In this document: in pieces, positions 1-15,348 of the stretch
Position numbering within the stretch: the first letter of the stretch is position 1
Layout: each line of letters opens with the position of its first letter
Origin: Oceanobacillus salinisoli
GTDB taxonomy: Bacteria > Bacillota > Bacilli > Bacillales > Amphibacillaceae
Direction of reading: 5' to 3'
NCBI RefSeq assembly: GCF_009733865.1
Contig: NZ_WOFB01000018.1
Span: forward strand, 1 to 64,000
DNA length: 64,000 bases
Notes under the pieces: generated by a model
The model's input: the letters and a program-made list of their open reading frames with translations, nothing else
Databases searched by the model: none
What the model was told of the DNA's origin: nothing
Made by a program: the position numbers and the translations under genes

Positions 1-62
1 TTTCCTTTATCTCCTGCGGCTCAGTCCAGTCCGTACGTCTCTAAACGGGCGCTTGCGCTTTT
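1..62 (-). repeat. Partial copy of a dispersed structured repeat
   Basis: Read on the minus strand, this stretch matches 21981-22037 closely: GCGCCCG, then TTAG, GACGTACG, CTGG, and GGAGATAAAGGAAA in the same order and spacing. The copy runs off the left window edge, so only one arm of the structure is visible. A shortened third copy lies at 13020-13094. No coding role is seen. Confidence 0.65.
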
Positions 63-99
63 GTTCTGTCAAGATGAAGCTGGAAAGAAAATAGAACTG

Positions 100-245
100 G
101 TGGAGTGTAGGTAATCTCTCTTATAACCGGGTTAGAGTGCTCAAAAGAGAAGAATACTCGCTCATAAATGGGGAAGGAACCCTCAAAAAATGAGAATGCC
201 AGCTCATAAATAGAGGGGAACGCTCATAACCTTATAGCTAATAAC
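100..245. repeat. Short array of the GCTCATAA repeat family
   Basis: GCTCATAA or its variants recur about every 20-45 bases before the upp promoter region. The same family recurs at 13680-13995, 22144-22215 and 29955-30160. The rest of the upstream region to 398 holds no gene. A possible but weak upp promoter is TTGTCA at 343-348 followed by an AT-rich GATAGATATAAAT stretch. Confidence 0.6.
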
Positions 246-398
246 TGAAAAAGCAAATTTCCCACAAATCCCCATTCCAATGTCTAACGATTCCACGAAC
301 AATCAAATAAATTTCGACACGTTTCGTTCTAAACTTGAATACTTGTCATTTTTTCAGTACAATTTGATAGATATAAATTTTGAAGGAGTGAACGGAAA

Positions 399-1028
399 AT
401 GGGTAATGTATTCGTTTTTGATCATCCGTTAATTCAGCATAAATTAACGTATATACGTGATAAAAATACAGGTACAAAGGAATTTAGAGAGTTAGTGGAT
501 GAGGTTGCGATGCTAATGGCTTTCGAAATTACTAGAGACCTTCCACTGCAGGATGTGAACGTAGATACCCCTGTAATGACAGCACAAGCAAAAGTATTAG
601 CAGGGAAGAAAATTGGTTTAGTACCAATTTTACGTGCGGGACTAGGTATGGTTGATGGAGTACGTAAACTAATTCCGGCTGCGAAAGTAGGGCATGTTGG
701 TTTGTATCGTGATCCAGAAACATTACAGCCTGTAGAATATTATATTAAATTGCCTTCCGATATTAATGAACGTGAACTTATTGTAATTGATCCTATGCTG
801 GCAACAGGTGGTTCGGCAAACGATGCCATTCACTCATTGAAAAAACGCGGTGCACAAAATATCCGTCTCATGTGCTTAATTGCAGCCCCTGAAGGTGTGG
901 AATTGATTAAAAAAGAACATCCGGACGTGGATATTTATTTAGCCGCACTGGATGAAAAACTGGACGACCATGGATATATCGTACCAGGCCTTGGAGACGC
1001 TGGAGACAGATTGTTCGGAACAAAATAA
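399..1028 (+). CDS. upp: Uracil phosphoribosyltransferase
   Basis: The protein converts uracil and PRPP to UMP in the cytoplasmic pyrimidine salvage pathway. At 209 aa it has the usual length for the bacterial family. The PRPP-binding loop [10 protein letters not shown] is at residues 131-140, and the C-terminal uracil-binding segment [12 protein letters not shown] is near 192-204. The ATG is preceded by GAAGGAG at good spacing. A hairpin with a T-run follows the stop, so it looks monocistronic. In B. subtilis upp lies just upstream of the atp operon; here about 5 kb of repeats and a protease separate them. Confidence 0.97.
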   Translation: MGNVFVFDHPLIQHKLTYIRDKNTGTKEFRELVDEVAMLMAFEITRDLPLQDVNVDTPVMTAQAKVLAGKKIGLVPILRAGLGMVDGVRKLIPAAKVGHVGLYRDPETLQPVEYYIKLPSDINERELIVIDPMLATGGSANDAIHSLKKRGAQNIRLMCLIAAPEGVELIKKEHPDVDIYLAALDEKLDDHGYIVPGLGDAGDRLFGTK

Positions 1029-1059
1029 TGAAGCTGTAGGATAAATGCTTTTAAAAATG

Positions 1060-1090
1060 GTGGGAGAATTTCTCCTGCTATTTTTATTTT
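1060..1090 (+). terminator. Rho-independent terminator of upp
   Basis: GGAGA-ATT-TCTCC, with flanking weak pairs, is followed by TATTTTTATTTTT. The stem is short but the T-rich tail is good. Confidence 0.6.
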
Positions 1091-1182
1091 TGCTAGAAGT
1101 ATTCGGGGTTTTAATTAAAAAATTAATTAGAAAACAGAATGATCACTTTTTAAGACTCTACATTTCGAAATGAGTTCAGCAC

Positions 1183-1440
1183 CATCCCGAAATTGAGAGA
1201 GACCGGTATCAAATCGTGCGTCAGCATTTCTAGATTCGATCGATTCCAGTATTAAATCACGCGACACCAACAGCCAAGTTCGAGCGATCCAGGAATTAAA
1301 TCGCACGACACCATTCGAAATTCGAGCGAGGCAACCTCAAATCGCGCGCCAGCATTCCAAATTCGAGCGAGCCCAGCATCAACCCGCGCGACATCATTAA
1401 AAAACCGCGCAATCCACTGCAAATTCGCGCGACAACCCCT
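1183..1440. repeat. AAATCG-type 20-21 bp tandem repeats (family E)
   Basis: Units starting AAATTCGAGCGAG alternate with units starting AAATCGCGCG, each about 20-21 bp, giving a dimer of about 41 bp. No frame stays open beyond chance and there is no ribosome binding site. The same core recurs at 56700-56830. Confidence 0.65.
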
Positions 1441-1481
1441 TGAGAATAGCTTTACTGTCATTCGTCAAGTATCTACTATAG

Positions 1482-3195
1482 CTCTAGTTTCCTGAATAAG
1501 CTCAGGAATTTGTCAAAAGGTTACGTAGAAAGACTCTAGGTTCCCGAACGGGTTCTAAAAATTGTTAAAAGGTCACGTAGAAGGGTTCTAGGTTTCCGAA
1601 TGAGCTCCAGAAATCACCAAAAGGTCACGTGGAAGGGCTCTAGGTTCCCAAACGAGCTCCAAAAATTTTCAAAAGGTCACGTAGAAGGGTTCTAGGTTCC
1701 CGAACGAGCTCCAAAAATTGTCAAAAGGTCACGTAGAAGGGCTCTAGGTTCCCGAACGAGTTCCAGAAATTATTAAAAGGTCACGTAGAAGGGTTCTAGG
1801 TTCCCGAACGAGCTCCAAAAATTGTCAAAAGGTCACGTAGAAGGGTTCTAGGTTCCCGAACGAGCTCCAAAAATTGTCAAAAGGTCACGTAGAAGGGCTC
1901 TAGGTTCCCGAACGAGTTCCAGAAATTATTAAAAGGTCACGTAGAAGGGTTCTAGGTTCCCGAACGAGCTCCAAAAATTGTCAAAAGGTCACGTAGAAGG
2001 GTTCTAGGTTCCCGAACGAGCTCCAAAAATTGTCAAAAGGTCACGTAGAAGGGCTCTAGGTTCCCGAACGAGTTCCAGAAATTATTAAAAGGTCACGTAG
2101 AAGGGTTCTAGGTTCCCGAACGAGCTCCAAAAATTGTCAAAAGGTCACGTAGAAGGGTTCTAGGTTCCCGAACGAGCTCCAAAAATTGTCAAAAGGTCAC
2201 GTAGAAGGGCTCTAGGTTCCCGAACGAGTTCCAGAAATTATTAAAAGGTCACGTAGAAGGGTTCTAGGTTCCCGAACGAGCTCCAAAAATTGTCAAAAGG
2301 TCACGTAGAAGGGTTCTAGGTTCCCAAACGAGCTCCAAAAATCGCCAAAAGGTCACGTAGAAAGACTCTAGGTTCCCGAACGAGCTCCAAAAATTGTTAA
2401 AAGGTCACGTAGAAGAGAACTAGGTTCCTGAACGAGCTCCAAAAATTGTCAAAAGGTCACGTAGAAAGCTTCTAGGTTCCCGAACGAGTTCCAGAAATCA
2501 CAAAAGGTCACGTGGAAGGGCTCTAGGTTCCCGAACGAGTTCCAGAAATCACAAAAGGTCACGTGGAAGGGCTCTAGGTTCCCGAACGAGCTCCAAAAAT
2601 TGTCAAAAGGTCACGTAGAAAGACTCTAGGTTCCCGAGCGAGTTCCAGAAATCACAAAAGGTCACGTGGAAGGGCTCTAGGTTCCCGAACGAGCTCCCAA
2701 AATTGCTAAAGGGTCACGCAGAAGGGCTCTAGGTTCCCAAACGAGCTCCAAACATTGTCAAAAGGTCACGTAGAAGGGCTCTAGGTTGCCGAACGAGCTC
2801 CAAAAATTGTCAAAAGGTCACGTAGAAGGGTTCTAGGTTCCCGAACGAGCTCCAAAAATTGTCAAAAGGTCACGTAGAAGGGCTCTAGGTTCCCGAACGA
2901 GCTCCCAAAATTGCTAAAAGGTCACGCAGAAGGGCTCTAGGTTCCCAAACGAGCTCCAAAAATTGTCAAAAGGTCACGTAGAAGGGCTCTAGGTTCCCGA
3001 ACGAGTTCCAGAAATTATTAAAAGGTCACGTAGAAGGGTTCTAGGTTCCCGAACGAGCTCCAAAAATTGTCAAAAGGTCACGCAGAAAGACTCTAGGTTC
3101 CCGAATGAGCTCCAGAAATCGCCAAAAGGTCACGTAGAAGGGTTCTAGGTTCCCGAACGCACACAAAAATCGATCAAAAGGTCACATAGCCCCAT
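1482..3195. repeat. 52-bp satellite array with 156-bp higher-order repeat
   Basis: About 30 head-to-tail units of 52 bp each contain GGTCACGTAGAAGG, CTAGGTTCCCGAACGAG and a CAAAAATTGTCAAAA-type tail. Between about 1675 and 2320, units repeat in sets of three: the variant with GGGCTCT and GTTCCAGAAATTATT recurs at 1741, 1897, 2053 and 2209, exactly 156 bp apart. A few units are 50 bp. Every unit carries TAG triplets, so no frame is open. The last unit differs and contains CATAGCCCCATCC. A diverged relative is at 26771-27275. Confidence 0.95.
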
Positions 3196-3294
3196 CCTAA
3201 AGATCTCGAACGAGCGCCAGAGACCAAGCCAATAGTAACAAATTCCCCTCAACTAAAATATAATTTAGAAATCAATTCTTAAGGGGGAACCGCA

Positions 3295-3429
3295 ATGAGC
3301 GTGAGCGAGAAAAATCAGGACCATGTAAACGAAGAAATTGCAAAAATGATTCATGAGGGTGGGCTTGGAGTTGCATCCCATTATGATTATGAGAATCCAA
3401 AAAAAGAGAAAATAGAACCAGAAAAGTAA
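3295..3429 (+). CDS. Small conserved-looking hypothetical protein, 44 aa
   Basis: This short frame starts at ATG behind AAGGGGGAAC at ideal spacing and ends at TAA, encoding 44 aa. The N-terminal half reads as an amphipathic helix (NEEIAKMIHEGGLG) and the C-terminus is charged (KKEKIEPEK). There is no signal peptide or membrane segment, so it should be cytosolic. The IHEGGLG core resembles small proteins I recall from other Bacillales, but I cannot name a function. It lies directly after the satellite array and 106 bp before a secreted protease on the same strand; no terminator is obvious between them. Confidence 0.55.
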   Translation: MSVSEKNQDHVNEEIAKMIHEGGLGVASHYDYENPKKEKIEPEK

Positions 3430-3535
3430 AATACATTCACAACTAAAGACCTCTTTTCCGCTGTAAAAGCCTCCAACAGTGCATATTTTTCTTTTACCTC
3501 CAAAAACTAAGCGGTAAAAAAGGGGATTGCCAAAT

Positions 3536-5779
3536 ATGCGCCAATATATATGTACACTGCTTATCATCACACTTTTCATCATGATCCCCATTCCAATTCT
3601 CAATTATGCTCATGCAGAAGACGACGTGCAATCGGTTATTATTGAAGTAGAAGGGGACCCGGAGGAGCATAAAGAATATATTGAAACGTACTATCCATTC
3701 ATAGAGGTAGTTGCAACGTATGAATTGCTTTTTAATGGGTTGGCATTGCAGGGCAGTTCCAAGAATTTGAAGAAAATGGAATCTCTTGAATTTATTAAGG
3801 CGATTCATTCTGTTCAAACGTATGAAGCATTGCCTTTCTCAGCTACAAAGGATAAGAATTCTCAAAATCAAAGCACACAAACACAAATAGAAACATATCA
3901 AGCGTTAAAAGAAGAGGAAAACCTTGTCATGCCATCGGAACTGAATGATACCGAATATACGGGTAAAGGAGTGAAGGTTGGCATTATTGATACGGGGATT
4001 GATTATGAACATCCCGACCTGGCTGATAACTATCAGTCAGGATATGATTTGGTAGACCTGGATGATGATCCAATGGAAACGGTAGCGAATCAGGGGATGC
4101 CGACAAGCCATGGATCCCATGTCGCAGGTATTATTGCAGCAAATGGTGATTTACAAGGAGTAGCACCAAATGCTGAAATTTATGCATACCGAGCGCTTGG
4201 CCCAGGTGGTGCCGGAACATCCGTACAGGTGCTTGCAGCAATGGAGCAGGCGGTTGAAGATGGGGTGGATGTGATGAACCTCTCTTTAGGGAACACTGTA
4301 AATGGTCCGGATTACCCAACGAGTGTTGCCGTTAACCGTGCGGTGGAGCTGGGAATTCCGGTAGTAATTGCGAACGGAAACAGTGGTCCAAATAACTGGA
4401 CAGTTGGGGCACCAGCTACTGCAACGAAGGCCTTTTCAGTAGGAGCATCCACGAATACCCAGAAAGTACCGTATTTGTATGAACGGTTTTCTGATAAACC
4501 AATTGCCCTTCAGCTCATGGCTGGCTCTGTTCCGTGGAGTTTTGAAAAATCCTTTCCAATTGCGGACGCGACAGAAGAAACCAACATGCATGGGAAAATT
4601 GCGCTTGTGAAACGTGGAGAGATTCCATTTTATGATTTAGCAAAAAAAGCGGAGCAACAAGGAGCAGAAGCGGTTTTAATTGCAAATAATGAAGAGGAAA
4701 TGATACAAGGGTCTATCGAAACAGGAGAAAAACCTGTCGAAATACCCGTTGCCATGATCAGCCAGGAAGATGGGGAATGGCTGCTTGAACAAATGGCAAA
4801 CAGGGCACTATATTTAGATACATCTTATCAGGAAATAGACCCGACGATTGCACCATTTAGTTCCAGAGGCCCAGTTACAGTGAATTGGGATATTAAGCCG
4901 GATATTCTTGCACCAGGAACTAATATCGTAAGCACTGTACCAGGTGGTTATCAGCCACTGCAAGGGACGAGCATGGCTGCACCACATGTTACAGGTGTTA
5001 TCGCTTTAATTAAAGAAGCACATCCAGATTGGAGTATAGAACAAATATATGGAGCAATCGAAACGACGGCCCAGCCACTAATGACCGAAGAAGGAGAACT
5101 GCTTGATCCGATTGTTCAGGGGATGGGCGCGATTCAGCCGAAAGCTTCGATTGAAACGGATACGATTATTCATGATGCTCAATTATCATTTGGAAAAATC
5201 CAGGAATACCATGAAACGAAGACGATAGAGGTGAAAATAGAGAATACGACGAATGAGGATCAAACGTACGTATTTGACGTGCCCCATAAACAAAAAGGTG
5301 TTATTTGGGATTTGCCACAATCCTTTACGGTAAAGAAACAGGAGACAAAAACGGTTCCGATTGAAGTCACAATCACCAGCCCTCAAGTAAAAAAAGGACT
5401 ACATCAAGGATGGCTGACATTAAATACAGAAAACACGGATGTATCGTATCAACTGCCGTATTTGTTTATTAACCAAACAGCGGATAATCCGAAAGCAATG
5501 GGATTTGAATTCGCATTAAAAACCTTTTCCGAAGACTCCTATATGTATCAAATATATTTGACGGAACCAGCTGAGCGAATCAAGGTAGACTTGTATGACC
5601 CGCAATCTTTAATGTTTGACAGAACGCTATTAACAGAAGAAGATTTGCAAGTTGGAATGAATGAAGGGGAAATGAAAAAAACGGAAATTGGCAGACCAGG
5701 ACAATATGCCGCAATCATTACCGTCTATTTGGAAGATGGTTCCTATGAGAGCTATGAAGTAATGTTAATCATCGAATAA
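3536..5779 (+). CDS. Secreted subtilisin-family serine protease (Vpr-like)
   Basis: An extracellular S8 endopeptidase. The TTG at 3527 abuts the AAGGGG Shine-Dalgarno, so the ATG at 3536 is preferred (747 aa). Numbering from that TTG, a signal peptide ends near residue 30 (YAHA), an I9-type propeptide spans about 35-100, and the triad is Asp155 (IIDTGIDYEHPD), His198 (GSHVAG) and Ser482 (GTSMAAPH), with oxyanion Asn285. A PA-type insertion lies at about 330-430 and a beta-rich C-terminal domain follows. A second, longer relative is at 50845. There is no cell-wall anchor motif. Isolated by non-coding DNA on both sides. Confidence 0.9.
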   Translation: MRQYICTLLIITLFIMIPIPILNYAHAEDDVQSVIIEVEGDPEEHKEYIETYYPFIEVVATYELLFNGLALQGSSKNLKKMESLEFIKAIHSVQTYEALPFSATKDKNSQNQSTQTQIETYQALKEEENLVMPSELNDTEYTGKGVKVGIIDTGIDYEHPDLADNYQSGYDLVDLDDDPMETVANQGMPTSHGSHVAGIIAANGDLQGVAPNAEIYAYRALGPGGAGTSVQVLAAMEQAVEDGVDVMNLSLGNTVNGPDYPTSVAVNRAVELGIPVVIANGNSGPNNWTVGAPATATKAFSVGASTNTQKVPYLYERFSDKPIALQLMAGSVPWSFEKSFPIADATEETNMHGKIALVKRGEIPFYDLAKKAEQQGAEAVLIANNEEEMIQGSIETGEKPVEIPVAMISQEDGEWLLEQMANRALYLDTSYQEIDPTIAPFSSRGPVTVNWDIKPDILAPGTNIVSTVPGGYQPLQGTSMAAPHVTGVIALIKEAHPDWSIEQIYGAIETTAQPLMTEEGELLDPIVQGMGAIQPKASIETDTIIHDAQLSFGKIQEYHETKTIEVKIENTTNEDQTYVFDVPHKQKGVIWDLPQSFTVKKQETKTVPIEVTITSPQVKKGLHQGWLTLNTENTDVSYQLPYLFINQTADNPKAMGFEFALKTFSEDSYMYQIYLTEPAERIKVDLYDPQSLMFDRTLLTEEDLQVGMNEGEMKKTEIGRPGQYAAIITVYLEDGSYESYEVMLIIE

Positions 5780-6244
5780 TTAACATTCACAAAATAGTCG
5801 CTAAGTCAACCGAAACACTAGCATCTAATCAAAAAAACGCTATATAAGTTCATGAAATTGTCAAATGTAAATTTGGCAATTTCCTATTATAATGTAATGT
5901 GAGTGTTCAAAATTTCGGTAAAATGTCAAGGTGTAAATCACCAAATATTCTCTCAAAAGTAGGTTTATTTTTCTATCTATTATCAATTGACAATGCAGGT
6001 CAAGCTAATGTAAACTTACTTTATGTGAGATGGTAAGGGTTTCATATATGCTATAAGAATAGTACTTTAACCCGGTTTATACAAGGCATTTTCCAATTGG
6101 AAGCATCTCAATTTTCAGAAACCTCTTCGCTTTGGGGGAAGGTGTTGATGTTAACCAGTCCACTTAATATCCATTTTCTATCCGAATAATAGGCAAAAGA
6201 GAAATGCAATATGACAGATTAAGCGTGAGAAGTAGGAGAGTAGA
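5780..6244. other. Spacer before atp operon: inverted repeat and candidate promoter
   Basis: No gene is seen. A 13-bp inverted repeat with one mismatch (GAAATTG-T/C-CAAAT arms, loop GTAA) lies at 5854-5883, without a T-run. A TTGACA hexamer at 5987-5992 is the best -35 candidate for the atp operon, but the matching -10 (TGTAAA, 16-bp spacer) is poor. Confidence 0.4.
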
Positions 6245-6652
6245 GTGAACATGATGTCTGATTATGATAGTATGGTAAATAGACAACGTAAGTGGATGCT
6301 CTATCTTCTGGCACTTTTGGTAATTGGAGCCGGTTTTTCAAGCTACACACGCGTGTTTAATGGTCTATTATTGGGGTCCGCAATTAGTTTCTACAATCTA
6401 TGGTTACTTCAACACAAAACAAAAGCATTTGGAAAGGCGGTTGCTGAATCTGGCAGTACGCGCGGGGCTTTAGGGACTTTCTCCAGGCTTGCTGCTGTCG
6501 CATTAGCAGTACTGGTCGCCATTCGGTTTGAAGAGACCTTCCATATTATTGCTGTAGTTGTTGGAATTGCATCATCTTATTTTATCATCATTTTGGACAT
6601 TATCGTTCAATACGTCACAAATAGTAGAAACTCTAAAAAATCCAATAGCTAG
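6245..6652 (+). CDS. atpI: ATP synthase subunit I
   Basis: Small membrane protein at the head of the atp operon, known in other bacteria to help c-ring assembly and possibly magnesium handling. It has 135 aa with four likely membrane segments, consistent with the family; sequence conservation is low, so position carries weight. The GTG at 6245 follows AGGAG by 6 bases, while the in-frame ATGs at 6251 and 6254 lie too far from it, so GTG is preferred. atpB follows after a short gap. Confidence 0.85.
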   Translation: MNMMSDYDSMVNRQRKWMLYLLALLVIGAGFSSYTRVFNGLLLGSAISFYNLWLLQHKTKAFGKAVAESGSTRGALGTFSRLAAVALAVLVAIRFEETFHIIAVVVGIASSYFIIILDIIVQYVTNSRNSKKSNS

Positions 6653-6690
6653 AATGCAAAATATGGCCATTTTTATCGAATTATGACTGA

Positions 6691-7428
<738 letters not shown>

Positions 7429-7435
7429 TTTTTAA

Positions 7436-7690
<255 letters not shown>

Positions 7691-7709
7691 TAACGTCTTT
7701 ATACATTAT

Positions 7710-7745
7710 ATGGCGAAGGTCGGGTCCATTAAGCATCTTCGCCAT
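7710..7745 (+). other. Hairpin in atpE-atpF spacer
   Basis: ATGGCGAAG (7710-7718) pairs perfectly with CTTCGCCAT (7737-7745) over an 18-base loop. There is no T-run, so it is not a standard terminator. It lies just downstream of the gene for the roughly ten-copy c subunit and could act as an mRNA stabiliser or processing boundary. Confidence 0.7.
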
Positions 7746-7796
7746 TGCTTTATGCACGATACCGTATTTTAGAAAATCATTACCGCAGAATCGTAA

Positions 7797-8896
<1,100 letters not shown>

Positions 8897-8908
8897 TGAT
8901 AGGGGTGA

Positions 8909-10426
<1,518 letters not shown>

Positions 10427-10439
10427 AGCATTAATATAG

Positions 10440-10660
10440 GGTTAATCCATGTGTATAGGTTAGCCATATACAGACGAACTTTTAGGGGGAAGATGTAGAA
10501 ATAGAATAGGAAACAAACTTTTCTATTTCTCTAGTCTACCTCTTTCATGCAGGTTAACGGGCAATAATCCCTCACGTCAAGACGAAGGGAAGAAGCCTAA
10601 GAGGGTTAAACTGCCGTAAAAGGCCGATTCGTTCATCCTACAACCAGTCGGGATGAAGCA
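10440..10660 (+). other. Highly structured atpA-atpG spacer, possible cis-acting RNA
   Basis: Several inverted repeats lie in a row. AGAAATAGAA (10497-10506) pairs with TTCTATTTCT (10521-10530). GCAGGTTAAC (10549-10558) pairs with GTTAAACTGC (10605-10614) with one mismatch. Inside that, CCCT/AGGG and CGTC/GACG form a nested hairpin at 10569-10589. TTCATCC (10632-10638) pairs with GGATGAA (10651-10657). No open frame or T-run terminator is seen. It could be a processing, stability or attenuation element. Confidence 0.6.
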
Positions 10661-10692
10661 AAATCCCCACTAATTGAAGATTCACTTTATGA

Positions 10693-11571
<879 letters not shown>

Positions 11572-11594
11572 CTCTAAGGCCATCTAAAAGCTAG

Positions 11595-13013
<1,419 letters not shown>

Positions 13014-13019
13014 CAACAG

Positions 13020-13094
13020 CCAGGGTGCCCCGGTTAGCGACTAGTGATTACGCCGTGTAACACGGAAGCCGGCCTCCAGGCACTAAAGCTGGAC
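13020..13094 (+). repeat. Nested hairpin element between atpD and atpC (short copy of dispersed repeat)
   Basis: Five stems nest in order: CCAG 13020-13023 with CTGG 13089-13092; GTGCC 13025-13029 with GGCAC 13079-13083; CCGG 13030-13033 with CCGG 13069-13072; and CCGTG-TAA-CACGG at 13053-13065 as the tip. The string CCCGGTTAGCGAC (13029-13041) and the end AGCTGGAC (13087-13094) are shared with the larger repeat at 21977-22127, so this looks like a shortened copy of it. No T-run follows. Confidence 0.75.
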
Positions 13095-13099
13095 AATAG

Positions 13100-13576
<477 letters not shown>

Positions 13577-13614
13577 ATAGCGGAAAATGAATTTCTTTTC
13601 CACAGGCATTGGAA

Positions 13615-13651
13615 AATCTCTTATGACAGTGATGTTATAAGGGATTTTTTT
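13615..13651 (+). terminator. Terminator of the atp operon
   Basis: AATCTCTTAT (13615-13624) pairs over ten bases with ATAAGGGATT (13637-13646), including one wobble, and is followed by a run of T. Confidence 0.85.
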
Positions 13652-13679
13652 GCTGTGTGGAAGGATGGTGGTGGGCGCT

Positions 13680-13995
13680 TGATTAATGAAGGGAGATTTA
13701 TAAATGTAGACTATTACTCAGAAAAAGGAGGGGCAGTGCTCATTAATTGGGATAAGCGCTCAGGAAGCGAAATGCGAGCGCTCACAAACTGGGATTTACG
13801 CTCAAAAGAGAGGAGCGAGCGCCCATAAAAAAGGAAAAACGCTCAAAAAAGAAATGTCAGCGCTCATAAAATTGTAAAAACGATCAAAAGAGAAGTGCCA
13901 GCGCACATAAAAAGGGAAAAGAGCCCAAAAATGAAGTACAAGCGCCCTTCAACTGCAAAACGCTTAAAACCCACAGCTTCTCGCTCATAATACAC
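13680..13995. repeat. GCTCATAAA/CGCTCA repeat array (family B)
   Basis: CGCTCA-type cores followed by A-rich stretches recur roughly every 20-21 bases between the atp terminator and ywzB. Copies are diverged. No gene is seen; the remaining 240 bases to ywzB are AT-rich and featureless. Confidence 0.7.
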
Positions 13996-14237
13996 CAACA
14001 TTTACCAAATTAAACCACGCTTCGCCTTCTGTCGATATTTCCCGGGAAATGCTCCAATATTTCTACATAAAACTGCCAACTCATTTAATAGGTATTTTGA
14101 TAATACTCCAGAATATATCATGATATGCGAAATATCTCTTATATGATGGCTCGTAAAAAAGCTTAGCCCCCAATTCTTTGACTTTTATCCGTATTCATGG
14201 CAAAGTAACTAGTAGAAAATATAACAAGGTGGTTTTT

Positions 14238-14468
14238 ATGTTAACAATCGGACAATGGGCATTAGTTAGTATTTTTTCGCATTTTCTTTTTATATATATT
14301 ACTTGGCGCGTATTAATTTCTATTAATATTGATCCCATTATACGAAATGGGAAGATTACAGAGGCAAGAATATTATTGTTCTTTATTGCCATTGTAATTG
14401 GATCCGGTGTAAGCAGATTTTTCCTTGAAATTGTACAATGGTCCAATGATTTAATTTATTTATTCTAA
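14238..14468 (+). CDS. ywzB: DUF1146 membrane protein (YwzB-like)
   Basis: Small integral membrane protein of unknown function, 76 aa, with two hydrophobic helices (about residues 4-24 and 43-62) separated by a short polar segment. The upstream part of the frame has no ribosome binding site; the ATG at 14238 follows AAGGTGG, and the resulting length matches the roughly 77-aa B. subtilis YwzB. Its place between atpC and ywmB is the same as in B. subtilis, which supports the assignment. Confidence 0.8.
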   Translation: MLTIGQWALVSIFSHFLFIYITWRVLISINIDPIIRNGKITEARILLFFIAIVIGSGVSRFFLEIVQWSNDLIYLF

Positions 14469-14603
14469 TCGTACACAGATGATTTCTCCATTGGCTGGAA
14501 AATCATCATGATACATTCTATAAATCTATTAAATTAATTCGTATATTCATAGTCCCTTCTGTTCATACTGTAGATAACAGTACTTAAGCGGAGGGGATTT
14601 TTT

Positions 14604-15314
14604 ATGTGGAGAGTCTTATTTATTGCGGTACTTCTTGTATTTACAGCGAATGCTACAGTGGAGAGTAAGGGAATGAGTGAGCTGGAAGAAATGGCCGACT
14701 TTGTTACAAATCAAAATTTAACGATAAATGAATGGAATGTCGTGATAAAGGAAAAGAAAGAGCAGGATGAAATTCAGGAAATAATAAATGAACTAAAAAA
14801 TAGTTATAAAGGCACTAGGACAGAGGATGAAAATGTAATAAAATTTCAATTTAGAGACACTCATAAAAGATATGATTTTTCCGTATTATATAATGTTGTT
14901 TTGCCGAAAGATAATCTATCATATCCCGAGTTAACCGTGGTTATTGAGGGCGGACAATGGAATAACGAGATAAGGTCTGAGTTTTATCACGTTCATTATT
15001 CCGTAACAAATGAATTCTTTACAGAAAGCAAACGATTATTTACTTGGCTTAACACTGAACCAAGTGGTATAATAGTTAAAGCCGAATTTGAACAAGAATT
15101 GACAAATTATTTTAATCTTCAACATAAAAAGACACAATTAGACAATGCTTCAAATTCAGTGAACAACAAATATATCTATGGGTATACATCAAAGTGGAAT
15201 GAGAAAATCAACATTGAAGACACCCCGATAAACGTCCAAATCGCAATAACCAATCATGAAAATGGACTTCCAGAATTGACATTAGGAACACCTATCCTAA
15301 TACATGAATATTAA
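14604..15314 (+). CDS. ywmB: YwmB-family secreted protein
   Basis: A 236-aa protein with an N-terminal signal peptide (about residues 1-21) and no other membrane segment, so it is probably exported. YwmB has a TATA-box-binding-protein-like fold in the B. subtilis structure, but its function is not established. Assignment rests on length, signal peptide and position directly before murA, as in B. subtilis. GGAGGGG precedes the ATG. murA starts 35 bases after its stop, so the two are likely co-transcribed. Confidence 0.8.
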   Translation: MWRVLFIAVLLVFTANATVESKGMSELEEMADFVTNQNLTINEWNVVIKEKKEQDEIQEIINELKNSYKGTRTEDENVIKFQFRDTHKRYDFSVLYNVVLPKDNLSYPELTVVIEGGQWNNEIRSEFYHVHYSVTNEFFTESKRLFTWLNTEPSGIIVKAEFEQELTNYFNLQHKKTQLDNASNSVNNKYIYGYTSKWNEKINIEDTPINVQIAITNHENGLPELTLGTPILIHEY

Positions 15315-15348
15315 TATAGTGAAAATGGATCTGAAGGAGATTTGTAAC

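Noticed and set aside
1252-1461. Minus-strand open frame of 69 codons
   Set aside because: It lies entirely over the family E repeats and has no start signal.
1482-3195. CRISPR array
   Set aside because: Units are contiguous with no unique spacers; the whole 52-bp unit repeats, and no cas genes are in view.
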